Origin: Actinomadura violacea
Lineage (GTDB): Bacteria > Actinomycetota > Actinomycetes > Streptosporangiales > Streptosporangiaceae
Direction of reading: 5' to 3'
Assembly (NCBI RefSeq): GCF_017573465.1
Contig: NZ_JAGEPF010000023.1
Location: 162,530-226,529 of the forward strand
DNA: 64,000 nucleotides
Shown here: positions 19,145 through 26,699 of the stretch, in pieces
Layout: every line of letters begins with the position of its first letter
How positions within the stretch are numbered: the stretch's first letter is position 1
Position numbers and translations under genes: made by a program
The notes under the pieces: generated by a model
What the model was told of the DNA's origin: nothing
Database searches by the model: none
Seen by the model: only the letters and a program-made list of their open reading frames with translations

Positions 19145-19158
19145 TGCAATCGATTACA
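19145..19158. promoter_or_regulatory. LacI-type operator before the BtpA operon
   Basis: TGCAATCGATTACA is a near-perfect 14-bp palindrome (one mismatch pair) with a central CG, ending 11 bp before the BtpA-like start and just upstream of its AGGAGG. A repressor here would block transcription or initiation directly. Confidence 0.6.
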
Positions 19159-19169
19159 CAGGAGGCGAC

Positions 19170-20045
19170 ATGGTGAGGGCGACGGGGAGCGAGCGGGCAC
19201 TGGGCGTGTTCCCGCCGAAGCCGAACGCCGTCGAGGAGCTGTTCGGCACTCCCAAGGTCGTCATCGGCGCCGTGCACCTGCCGCCGCTGCCGGGCAGCCC
19301 GCACTACGAGGGCGTGCCGCTCGACGAGATCTGCACGTTCGCGATCGAGGAGGCGCGCGCCTACCTGGACGGCGGCGCCCACGGCGTGATCGTCGAGAAC
19401 CACTGGGACATCCCGTTCCTCAAGCCGGGCGAGCACGGCTACGAGACCGCGGCCGCGATGGCCGTGGTGACCGACCGGGTCCGGCACGCGACCGCCGGGC
19501 GGGTCGGCGTCAGCATCCTGTCGAACGCCGCGGAGTGCTCGATCGCCTCCGCCTGGTCGGGCGGCGCCGGTTTCGTCCGCGTCAACCAGTGGGCCAACGC
19601 CTACGTCGCGAACGAGGGGATCATCGAGGGGCAGGCCGCGCACGCCACCCGCTACCGCAGCCGGATCGGCGCGAACCCCGTCAAGATCTTCGCGGACGTG
19701 CACGTCAAGCACGGCGCGCACGCGATCGTCGCGGACCGGACCCTCGCCGAGCAGACCGAGGACGCCGAGTTCTTCGGCGCCGACGTGCTGATCGCCACCG
19801 GCTCGCGGACCGGCGACGCCGCCGCGCTGGACGAGGTCGAGGGCATCGCCGCGCACACCACGCTGCCGGTCGTCATCGGCTCGGGGATCAGCGCCGGCAA
19901 CGTCGGTGAGCTGCTGCCGGCCTGCGACGGGGTGATCGTCGCGTCCTCGGTGAAGGACAACGGCCGCTGGTGGGGCCGGGTCGAGGCCGCCAAGGTGCGC
20001 GAGCTGACCGCCGCCGCGGCGAAGGCGGGCGTGGTCCTGCCATGA
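19170..20045 (+). CDS. BtpA/SgcQ-family protein
   Basis: Protein of 291 residues with TIM-barrel character. VVIGAVHLPPLPGSPHYEG, GVIVENHWDIPF, VGVSILSNAAECSIASAWSG, FVRVNQWANAYVANEG and DVLIATGSRTGD are typical of the BtpA/SgcQ family. BtpA was linked to photosystem I stability in cyanobacteria, while SgcQ sits in an E. coli sugar PTS operon, so a catabolic enzyme role is more likely here. Biochemical activity is unknown. The start has AGGAGG 4 nt upstream. The stop overlaps the kinase start (ATGA), indicating translational coupling. It is the first gene of the eight-gene operon. Confidence 0.88.
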   Translation: MVRATGSERALGVFPPKPNAVEELFGTPKVVIGAVHLPPLPGSPHYEGVPLDEICTFAIEEARAYLDGGAHGVIVENHWDIPFLKPGEHGYETAAAMAVVTDRVRHATAGRVGVSILSNAAECSIASAWSGGAGFVRVNQWANAYVANEGIIEGQAAHATRYRSRIGANPVKIFADVHVKHGAHAIVADRTLAEQTEDAEFFGADVLIATGSRTGDAAALDEVEGIAAHTTLPVVIGSGISAGNVGELLPACDGVIVASSVKDNGRWWGRVEAAKVRELTAAAAKAGVVLP

Positions 20046-21022
20046 TCGTGTTCTGCGGCTACGCCAACGTCGACCTCACGGTCGCCGTCCCGGTGCTGCC
20101 GGGGCCCGCCGCCCGCGTCCAGGCCACCGCGGTGCGCCGCGGCGAGGGCGGGATGGGGGCGAACGCGGCGGTGGCGGCCGCGCGGATGGGCGGCGACGTG
20201 CGCTTCGCGGGCGTCGTCGGGCCGGACGCGGCGAGCACCGCCTTCCTCGGATCGCTCGCCGCCGACGGGGTCGACACCGGCTGGACGTCCCGGACCGGCG
20301 TCCTCACGACCGCCGTCGTCCTGCTCACCCCCGATGGGGAACGTTCCATCATCAGCCAGGACGACCGGGTCACCACCGAGCACGTCGCCGCCGTCGCCGC
20401 GAAGGCCCGCGCGGCGGGCGCGGACTGGCTCTACCTCGACGGCTACCGCTTCCCGGCGGCGGCCGGCGTGCTCGGCCAGGGGCGGCCGGGCGTCGTCGTC
20501 GACCTCGACGGCTGCGCGGACGCCGAGGCGGCACGCGCCGCGCTCGCCGCCGCCGACCACGCGATCGTCGGCCGCGCGCAGGCCGCCGTGTTCCTCGGCG
20601 ACGACGCCGCGCTCGCCGCGAGCGCTGCCGAACATCGGGTAAACCTGGTGGTCACGGACGGTTCCCGGGGCTGGACGCTGTTCACGCCGGACGGCGCCCG
20701 GCACGCCGGGGCGGCGATCGAGGTGACCGCCGTGGACGCCACCGGCGCCGGGGACTGCTTCGCCGGCTCCTACTGCGCGGAACTGGACCGGGGCGCCGGC
20801 CCGCTGGAGGCGGCGCGGACCGCCGCCGTCGCCGCGGGCCTGTCGTGCACCCGGCCCGGGGCGCGCGCGGGGCTGCCGCATCGCGACACCGTCCTCGCCT
20901 ACATGAACGCCGCTCAGGCGCACACAGCTCAAGCACATCCGGCTCAACCGGACGCGGCCCACCCCGGAACGCGTCCGGACGCGTCACCCGCGCTCGCGCG
21001 GCGCCATGGAGAGGAGACATGA
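20042..21022 (+). CDS. PfkB-family sugar kinase
   Basis: Ribokinase-like kinase of 326 residues. The N-terminal FCGYANVDLTVAVP and the glycine-rich GEGGMGANAAVAAARMGG segment form the substrate site, and VDATGAGDCFAGSYCAELD near residue 240 is PfkB signature 2, with the catalytic Asp in GAGD. It phosphorylates a sugar or sugar-like alcohol with ATP. Substrate is unknown. It overlaps its neighbours by ATGA at both ends, so it is made together with the BtpA-like protein and the binding protein. The C-terminal tail after about residue 290 (QAHTAQAHPAQPDAAHPG) is a low-complexity His/Ala/Pro stretch, unusual for the family. Confidence 0.92.
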   Translation: MIVFCGYANVDLTVAVPVLPGPAARVQATAVRRGEGGMGANAAVAAARMGGDVRFAGVVGPDAASTAFLGSLAADGVDTGWTSRTGVLTTAVVLLTPDGERSIISQDDRVTTEHVAAVAAKARAAGADWLYLDGYRFPAAAGVLGQGRPGVVVDLDGCADAEAARAALAAADHAIVGRAQAAVFLGDDAALAASAAEHRVNLVVTDGSRGWTLFTPDGARHAGAAIEVTAVDATGAGDCFAGSYCAELDRGAGPLEAARTAAVAAGLSCTRPGARAGLPHRDTVLAYMNAAQAHTAQAHPAQPDAAHPGTRPDASPALARRHGEET

Positions 21023-22035
21023 TGCGACGCACGGTGTCGGCCGCGGTCGCGCTCGGCCTGCTGCTGACGGCGACGACCGCCTGCGACGTCCAGGCCCGCA
21101 AGGAGATCGCGGCCGAGAAGAAGGCGACCGAGCAGGGGCCCCCGCCCCCGAAGCGGATCGCGCAGGCCTGCAAGGTGCAGGGGCACGCGCCCAAGATCGG
21201 GCTCGTCCCGATCAACCTGCAGGCGCTGTTCTTCAACCAGATCAACACGGGCGCCAAGATGGTCGCGGCGAAGGCGGGCGCGCAGGTCCAGGTCGTCAAC
21301 GGCAACGACGACTCCAGCACGCAGGCCAACGCGATCGACGACATGGTCGCCGGGCACTACGACGCGATCATCGTGGACGCGGTGGACACCGAGGGCATCA
21401 AGCCCGCGATCCGCCGCGCCAAGGACGCCGGCATCCCGGTCGTCGCGGTGGACGCCACGGTCGGCGACCCGGCGGTGTCCACGCAGGTCGGCACCGCCAA
21501 CGCCGAGGGCGGCAAGCAGCTCGCGGACGCGCTGCTGAAGATCTCCGGCGGCAAGGGCGACATCGGTGTGGTCGGCGCGCTCAACAGCACGATCCAGAAC
21601 GAGCGGCAGAAGGGCTTCACCGACGAGGTCACCGCCCAGGGCATGAAGATCAAGAACGTCGTGGACGGCCGCAACATCCAGGAGAACGCGCAGACCGCGG
21701 CGGAGAACCTGCTGACCGGCAACCCCGACCTGCCCTACGCCTACGCCACCGGCGAGCCCGCGCTGATCGGCCTGGCCGCCGCGGTGGTCAGCCAGCAGCG
21801 CACCAAGAACCTCCAGGTCGTCGGCTGGGACCTGTCCAGCCAGGCGGTGGACGGGCTGAAGGCCGGCTGGATCAAGGGCGTCGTCCAGCAGAACACCTTC
21901 CAGTTCGGCTACGACGCGATGAACGCCGCGATCGACCTGGCGTGCAAGCGCCCCGCGCCGAAGGACGTCCCCGTCCCGACCCAGATCGTCACCCCCGAGA
22001 ACGTCGGGGACTACCTGTACTACCTGGAGAAGTGA
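21019..22035 (+). CDS. Sugar-type ABC transporter binding lipoprotein
   Basis: Solute-binding protein of 338 residues in the ribose/xylose-binding class (Peripla_BP_4). The N-terminus MMRRTVSAAVALGLLLTATT is a signal with Cys following TTA, a weak lipobox that probably gives a membrane-anchored lipoprotein. The mature part has KIGLVPINLQALFFNQINTG, IDDMVAGHYDAIIVDAVDTE and VVGWDLSSQAVDGLKAGWIK, as in RbsB-like proteins. Two adjacent ATGs are possible (21019 or 21022); GGAGAGGAG just upstream serves either. It overlaps the kinase stop. Confidence 0.9.
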   Translation: MMRRTVSAAVALGLLLTATTACDVQARKEIAAEKKATEQGPPPPKRIAQACKVQGHAPKIGLVPINLQALFFNQINTGAKMVAAKAGAQVQVVNGNDDSSTQANAIDDMVAGHYDAIIVDAVDTEGIKPAIRRAKDAGIPVVAVDATVGDPAVSTQVGTANAEGGKQLADALLKISGGKGDIGVVGALNSTIQNERQKGFTDEVTAQGMKIKNVVDGRNIQENAQTAAENLLTGNPDLPYAYATGEPALIGLAAAVVSQQRTKNLQVVGWDLSSQAVDGLKAGWIKGVVQQNTFQFGYDAMNAAIDLACKRPAPKDVPVPTQIVTPENVGDYLYYLEK

Positions 22036-22037
22036 TC

Positions 22038-22793
22038 ATGGGCGATCAACCGCTGGTCACGCTGAAGGGCATCACCAAGTCGTTCGGCGCGGTGCAGTCG
22101 CTGCGCGGCGTCGACCTGACGCTGGCCCCGGGCGAGGTGCTCGGCCTCGTCGGCGACAACGGCGCGGGCAAGTCCACGCTGATGAAGGTGCTGGCCGGCG
22201 CCGTCCAGCACGACGCCGGGCAGATCACGATCGACGGCCGGGAGGTGCGGTTCGCCAGCCCGGCGGACGCGCGCCGCGAGCGGATCGGCATCGTCTACCA
22301 GGACCTCGCGCTGTGCGACACCCTCGACGTCGCGAGCAACCTGTTCCTCGGCCGGGAGCCGCGCAAAGGGCCCTTCATCGACCGGCGCGCGATGCACGAG
22401 AAGGCCGCCGAGACGCTGTCGGACCTGCACGTCCGGGTCAAGTCCACCTACCAGGAGATCGGGCACCTGTCCGGCGGGCAGCGGCAGGCCGTGGCGATCG
22501 CCCGCGCCGTGTCGTTCAAGCCGCGGGTGCTGATCCTGGACGAGCCGACCGCCGCGCTGGCGGTCGCCGAGGTCCGCCAGGTGCTCGCCATGATCAAGGA
22601 CGTGGCGGCGCAGGGCGTCGGGGTCATCCTGATCACCCACCGGCTGCAGGACCTGTTCGAGGTCTGCGACCGCATCACCGTCATGTACGAGGGCCGCAGC
22701 GTCGAGGACGAGCCGGTGTCCGACCTGGACATCGAGCGGCTCGTCGCCATGATCACCCGTTCCGGCAGCGAGCACACCGAGGAGGTGGCCTGA
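22038..22793 (+). CDS. ABC transporter ATPase, single domain
   Basis: ATPase of 251 residues that powers the importer. Walker A GDNGAGKST, Q-loop YQDLALCD, signature HLSGGQRQAV, Walker B VLILDEPTAAL and switch His in ILITHRL are all present. Sugar importers of the RbsA class usually have two fused ATPase halves; this one has a single half, as in the FrcA type, and would act as a homodimer. It starts 2 nt after the binding-protein stop and its stop overlaps the permease start. Confidence 0.92.
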   Translation: MGDQPLVTLKGITKSFGAVQSLRGVDLTLAPGEVLGLVGDNGAGKSTLMKVLAGAVQHDAGQITIDGREVRFASPADARRERIGIVYQDLALCDTLDVASNLFLGREPRKGPFIDRRAMHEKAAETLSDLHVRVKSTYQEIGHLSGGQRQAVAIARAVSFKPRVLILDEPTAALAVAEVRQVLAMIKDVAAQGVGVILITHRLQDLFEVCDRITVMYEGRSVEDEPVSDLDIERLVAMITRSGSEHTEEVA

Positions 22794-23809
22794 TGAGCGT
22801 GCAGGCCCCGCCCGCCCCGACCGTCCTGGCCAAGACCCCGAGCCGCTGGGAGCGCGCCAACAAGGCGACGCTGGCGATGCTCGGCGTCACCGTCGCGCTG
22901 TTCGTCGGCTTCGGCATCGGCGCGGACAACTTCCTCAGCTTCGACAACATGTCGAACCTCGCGACCCAGGTGGCGATCACGCTGATCGTCGCGGTGGCGA
23001 TGACCTTCGTGATCACCACGGGGCAGATCGACCTGTCGGTGGGCTCCACGGTCGCGTTCGTCGCGGTCGGCACGGCGGAGATGCTGAAGGCCGGCTGGGA
23101 CTCCTCGATCGTGATCGTCGCGGCGCTCGCCGCGGGCCTGTTCTGGGGCGCGGTCAACGGCTGGCTCGCCGCCTACCAGAAGATCCCGCCGTTCATCGTC
23201 ACGCTGGCGACGATGTCGGTGATCCGCGGCCTCGCGCAGCTGTGGACCAAGGGGTTCTCGGTGCCGATCGACCGGCGGCTGTACGTCGCCAAGATCGGCG
23301 AGGCGAAGTTCCTCGGCTTCTCCGCGCTGGCGTGGATCGCGCTGGCCACCGTGGTGATCGGCGGGATCCTGCTGGCCCGGACCCGGTTCGGCAACTACGT
23401 CAACGGGATCGGCTCGCAGGAGGAGTCGGTGCGCCGCGCGGGCGTCAACACCGCCCGGATCAAGATGATCACGCTGATGCTGGCCGGGCTCGCCGCGGGC
23501 GTGGCCGGGCTGCTCACCGCGGCGCGGCTCGGCTCCGGCTCGGCCAACTCCGGGCAGGGCTTCGAGCTGACCGTGATCGCCGCGGTGGTGCTCGGCGGCA
23601 CCGACCTGTTCGGCGGCCGCGGCACCATGATCGGCAGCATCATCGGCGCGGTGATCACCGGCGTGATCGCCAACGGGCTGACGCTGCTCGGGGTGAGCCC
23701 GTTCCTCACCCCGATCGTCACCGGCATGGTGCTGCTCGCCGCGATCTGGCTGAACCTGCGCGGCCGCACGCTCTCCGAGCTGGGCGCCAAGCTGCTGGGA
23801 CGAACATGA
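22793..23809 (+). CDS. ABC transporter permease, RbsC type
   Basis: Integral membrane protein of 338 residues with about 8-10 hydrophobic segments. It carries the family patterns FVITTGQIDLSVGS, PPFIVTLATMSVIRGLAQ and AVVLGGTDLFGGRGTMIGSI, typical of BPD_transp_2 permeases for monosaccharides. It forms the membrane channel with the preceding ATPase and binding protein. ATG overlaps the ATPase stop (TGATG) and its own stop overlaps the next start (ATGA). Confidence 0.92.
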   Translation: MSVQAPPAPTVLAKTPSRWERANKATLAMLGVTVALFVGFGIGADNFLSFDNMSNLATQVAITLIVAVAMTFVITTGQIDLSVGSTVAFVAVGTAEMLKAGWDSSIVIVAALAAGLFWGAVNGWLAAYQKIPPFIVTLATMSVIRGLAQLWTKGFSVPIDRRLYVAKIGEAKFLGFSALAWIALATVVIGGILLARTRFGNYVNGIGSQEESVRRAGVNTARIKMITLMLAGLAAGVAGLLTAARLGSGSANSGQGFELTVIAAVVLGGTDLFGGRGTMIGSIIGAVITGVIANGLTLLGVSPFLTPIVTGMVLLAAIWLNLRGRTLSELGAKLLGRT

Positions 23810-24867
23810 CCGTCCCGGAGTCCCGGCCGGGCGCCGTGCCCGTGATGACGGTGTCCGGGCCCGTCCCCAGCGACGGGCTCGGGCTCACCCTGACCCACGA
23901 GCATCTGCGCAACGACGTCCGCAAGGCGGTCGAGCCGGCCACCGATCCGGCGCTGGCGTTCCTGCGCGACGCGCGGACGACGCCCGGCCTGGCGTGGCTG
24001 CTGCGCGAACGCCCCTACGACTGCCTCGACCACTGCGTCCTCGACGACGACGCGGCGATGCTGTCGGACCTGCGGGCGTTCGCCGCGACGGGCGGCGGCA
24101 CGGTCGTGGACGTCACGCCCGGCGGCCTCGGCCGCGACCCGGGGGTGCTGCGCTCGCTCGCCGAGCGCAGCGGCCTGCGGATCGTCATGGGCTCCGGCTG
24201 GTACCTGGAGCAGTACCACCCCGCGCACCTGGCCTCGGCGGGCGAGGAGCGGATGGCGGCCGAACTGGTCGCCGAGTTCACCGGCGGCGCGGACGGCACC
24301 GGCGTCCGGCCCGGCGTGATCGGCGAGATCGGGGTGTCGCCGGACTTCACCCCCGCCGAGCACCTCGCGCTGCGCGCCGCCGCCCGCGCGCAGCGCGAGA
24401 CCGGCGTCCCGCTGTACGTCCACCTGCCGGGCTGGCAGCGCCGCGCCCACGAGGTGCTCGACATCGTCGTGGACGAGTACGGCGTCCCGCCGGGCGCGGT
24501 GGTGCTGTGCCACATGGACCCGTCCGGCGGCGACGTCGGCTACCAGCTGTCGGTCGCCGACCGGGGCGTGTGGCTCGAGTTCGACATGGTCGGCATGCCG
24601 TTCCTGTATCCGGGGGAGGGGCAGTCGCCCGCACCGGACGAGACGGCCCGCGCGGTCGCCGGGCTGATCGCGCGCGGGCACGGCGGGCGGCTGCTGCTCA
24701 GCCACGACGTGTTCCTCAAGAGCATGCTCACCACCTACGGGGGCAACGGCTTCCAGTACGTGCCGCTGCTGTTCGCGCGGCGGCTCGCCGCGCTCGGCGT
24801 CGCGCCGGAGACCGTCGACGGACTGCTGCGCGGCAACCCCGCCCGGCTGTTCGAGGCCGCGGCCTGA
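23806..24867 (+). CDS. Phosphotriesterase-family hydrolase
   Basis: Amidohydrolase-superfamily protein of 353 residues. Metal ligands are visible: LTLTHEHL (H-x-H), GVIGEIGVS where Glu replaces the carbamylated Lys of true phosphotriesterases, LYVHLPGW, VVLCHMDPS, and the final Asp in LLSHDVF. This Glu-bearing group (COG1735) includes lactonases acting on sugar lactone phosphates, so a lactonase step after kinase action is plausible. Genuine organophosphate hydrolysis is unlikely. It is inside the BtpA/PfkB/ABC operon, immediately after the permease. Confidence 0.88.
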   Translation: MTVPESRPGAVPVMTVSGPVPSDGLGLTLTHEHLRNDVRKAVEPATDPALAFLRDARTTPGLAWLLRERPYDCLDHCVLDDDAAMLSDLRAFAATGGGTVVDVTPGGLGRDPGVLRSLAERSGLRIVMGSGWYLEQYHPAHLASAGEERMAAELVAEFTGGADGTGVRPGVIGEIGVSPDFTPAEHLALRAAARAQRETGVPLYVHLPGWQRRAHEVLDIVVDEYGVPPGAVVLCHMDPSGGDVGYQLSVADRGVWLEFDMVGMPFLYPGEGQSPAPDETARAVAGLIARGHGGRLLLSHDVFLKSMLTTYGGNGFQYVPLLFARRLAALGVAPETVDGLLRGNPARLFEAAA

Positions 24868-24921
24868 CCGGCCCCCCGTCCCCGTCCCCCACGTTTTCCC
24901 ATCCGAAAGAGAGGATCGATA

Positions 24922-25668
24922 GTGAGCCGCGTCCTGATCGCCGGCGAGAGCTGGGTCTCCCAGTCCACCCACATCAAGGGGGTGGACTCCTTCACCACCA
25001 GCTCGTACGTGACCGGTGTCGAGCCGCTGCGCCGGGCCCTGGAGGGCCGCGGCCACGAGGTCGAGCACCTGCCCGCGCACCTGGTGCCGGCCGACTTCCC
25101 CGGGGACGCGGACGCGCTCGGACGCTACGACGTGGTCGTGCTGTCCGACATCGGCGCGAACTCCATCCAGCTCGCCCCGCAGGTGTTCGAGCAGGCCACG
25201 CCCGGTACGGATCGGCTCGGCGCGCTGCGCGCGTGGGTCGCCGCGGGCGGTGGGCTGCTGATGGTCGGCGGGTACCTGTCGTTCACCGGCTTCGAGGCCA
25301 AGGCGGCCTTCCGCAACACCGTGCTGCACGAGGTGCTGCCGGTCGAGCTGCTCCCCGAGGACGACCGCGTCGAGCTGCCCGCCGGCGCGAACGCCGAGGT
25401 CACCGGCGCCGGCCATGCCGCGCTCGGCGGGGTCGAGGGCGAGTGGCCCGCGCTGCTCGGCTACAACCGCGTCCGCCCCCGGCCCGGCACCGACGTGCTC
25501 GCCACGCTGAACGGCGACCCGCTGGTCGCCGTCGCCGGATACGGCGAGGGCCGGTCCGCGGTGTTCACCTCCGACTGCTCCCCGCACTGGGCGCCGAAGC
25601 CGTTCTGCGAGGAATGGGACGGCTACGCCCGCGTGTTCGGCGGCCTCGTCGAGTGGCTCGCGAAGTGA
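24922..25668 (+). CDS. DUF1355 (glutamine amidotransferase-like) protein
   Basis: Protein of 248 residues in the GATase1-like family. MSRVLIAGESWVSQSTHIKG, YDVVVLSDIGANSIQL, GGLLMVGGYLSFTGFEAKAA and SAVFTSDCSPHWAP match the family. No classical Cys-His-Glu triad of class I amidotransferases is obvious, so it is probably not a glutaminase; related flavodoxin-like proteins act on sugars. GTG start with AGAGGA about 7 nt upstream. A 54-nt gap separates it from the phosphotriesterase gene, the longest gap in the operon. Its stop overlaps the TenA-like start (GTGA). Confidence 0.82.
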   Translation: MSRVLIAGESWVSQSTHIKGVDSFTTSSYVTGVEPLRRALEGRGHEVEHLPAHLVPADFPGDADALGRYDVVVLSDIGANSIQLAPQVFEQATPGTDRLGALRAWVAAGGGLLMVGGYLSFTGFEAKAAFRNTVLHEVLPVELLPEDDRVELPAGANAEVTGAGHAALGGVEGEWPALLGYNRVRPRPGTDVLATLNGDPLVAVAGYGEGRSAVFTSDCSPHWAPKPFCEEWDGYARVFGGLVEWLAK

Positions 25669-26291
25669 CGCGTTCCCAGCGGCTGCTCGACGCCTGCTCC
25701 GCGACGATGGAGCGGGCGCTGGCGATGCGCTTCGTCCGGGAGGTCGGGTCGGGCGCCGTCGGCGACCAGGAGTACGCCGACTACCTGGAGATCGAGGCGT
25801 CGTTCGTGGCGACGGCGGCGCGGCTGCACGGCCTCGCGGTGTGGGACGCGCCGGACTGGACGGCGATGGAGCGCAACGCGCGGGCCGTCCATGCGCTGAC
25901 CACCGAGCAGGCGGACTACTTCCGCGCCGCGCGCGCGGCCTGGCCCGCCGAGGCGCGGCCGGGCGCCGTCGAGCGCGCGCGGATCCTGTCCGACTTCGCG
26001 CTGGCCGCCGCCCGCGAGGGCGGCTACGGGGCGGTGACGACGGTGCTCTTCGCCGCCGAGAGCCTGTACCTCGCCTGGTGCACCCGCGCCCACGAAGGGG
26101 GCGGCGCACCGCCTGGACCGATCGCCGACTGGGTCGCCCTGCATGCGACCGCGGCGTTCCGCGAGGGCGTGGACGCGCTGGCCCGCCAGGTCGACGCGCT
26201 GCCCGAGAGCGTCCCCGACGACGTGCTGATCCGCTGGTTCGGCGGGATGCTGGAGGCGGAGATCGCCTTCCACGACGCCGTCTACGCCTGA
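25665..26291 (+). CDS. TenA/thiaminase-II-like protein
   Basis: All-helical protein of 208 residues resembling TenA_E/PqqC-like proteins. FVREVGSGAVGDQEYADYLE, VTTVLFAAESLYLAWCTRA and WFGGMLEAEIAFHDAVYA correspond to conserved helices carrying the active-site Glu residues. TenA hydrolyses aminopyrimidines in thiamin salvage, but there is no thiamin gene around, so it may have been recruited to another C-N bond-breaking reaction. The GTG start overlaps the preceding stop. It is the last gene of the operon and is followed by a perfect 15-bp hairpin. Confidence 0.78.
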   Translation: MTRSQRLLDACSATMERALAMRFVREVGSGAVGDQEYADYLEIEASFVATAARLHGLAVWDAPDWTAMERNARAVHALTTEQADYFRAARAAWPAEARPGAVERARILSDFALAAAREGGYGAVTTVLFAAESLYLAWCTRAHEGGGAPPGPIADWVALHATAAFREGVDALARQVDALPESVPDDVLIRWFGGMLEAEIAFHDAVYA

Positions 26292-26300
26292 CGGCGGCAT

Positions 26301-26333
26301 GAGGCCCCCGGCGCGCGCCGCGCCGGGGGCCTC
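26301..26333 (+). terminator. Operon-terminating hairpin
   Basis: Perfect 15-bp stem (GAGGCCCCCGGCGCG and complement) with a 3-nt loop, 10 nt after the TenA-like stop. It lacks a T tract but is very stable. Confidence 0.75.
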
Positions 26334-26480
26334 CTGCTGTCCGGAATGGCGCTTAGCGTTCTCTTATATTTCTCTTCGCCGCAATTCAGCTCCGCCTGCG
26401 GATTATCCTCGCGTCGGCCCGTTAAGTTCATTTCTGCAAGGCCGCGAAGGCGGCGAGGAGAAACCGAAGGGGAAGCCGAA

Positions 26481-26588
26481 ATGAGCTTCAGGAAGATCAC
26501 TCCCAAGCCCCGCAAGCGCCCGGTCAAGCCGGTTCCGCCGAAGAAGCACCGCCGCCCGAAGCGCGCCCCGCGGCCGCACGGCAAGTAA
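26481..26588 (+). CDS. Very basic 35-residue peptide
   Basis: Short gene between two strong hairpins. The peptide (MSFRKITPKPRKRPVKPVPP and then a Lys/Arg/Pro tail ending RPHGK) is over a third Lys/Arg and about a quarter Pro, with no acidic residue. AAGGGGAA lies about 6 nt before the ATG and a second AGGAG lies further up. The upstream 150 bases are A/T-rich for this genome (CTTATATTTCTC near 26362), fitting a promoter. A canonical Rho-independent terminator follows. The isolated promoter-peptide-terminator unit argues that it is a real gene. The composition suggests nucleic-acid or ribosome binding, or an antimicrobial-like peptide; the function is unknown. Confidence 0.65.
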   Translation: MSFRKITPKPRKRPVKPVPPKKHRRPKRAPRPHGK

Positions 26589-26606
26589 CCGGCCGGCACT
26601 TGAGCC

Positions 26607-26663
26607 GGACGGGAGCCGGCGGGGGGAGAGAGCGGACTCGCCCCGCTGGCTCCCGTCCTTTTT
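26607..26663 (+). terminator. Canonical Rho-independent terminator
   Basis: An 11-bp perfect stem (GGACGGGAGCC/GGCTCCCGTCC), extended by GGCGGGG/CCCCGC, is followed by TTTTT at 26659-26663. It lies 19 nt after the basic peptide gene. T-tracted terminators are rare in this window. Confidence 0.9.
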
Positions 26664-26699
26664 CATGCGCGGGAACGCGCGGGAGTGATGGGAGGGGAC

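Noticed and set aside
23806..24867. Organophosphate-degrading phosphotriesterase
   Set aside because: The bridging Lys is replaced by Glu and the gene sits in a sugar-type operon, as in lactonase-like relatives.
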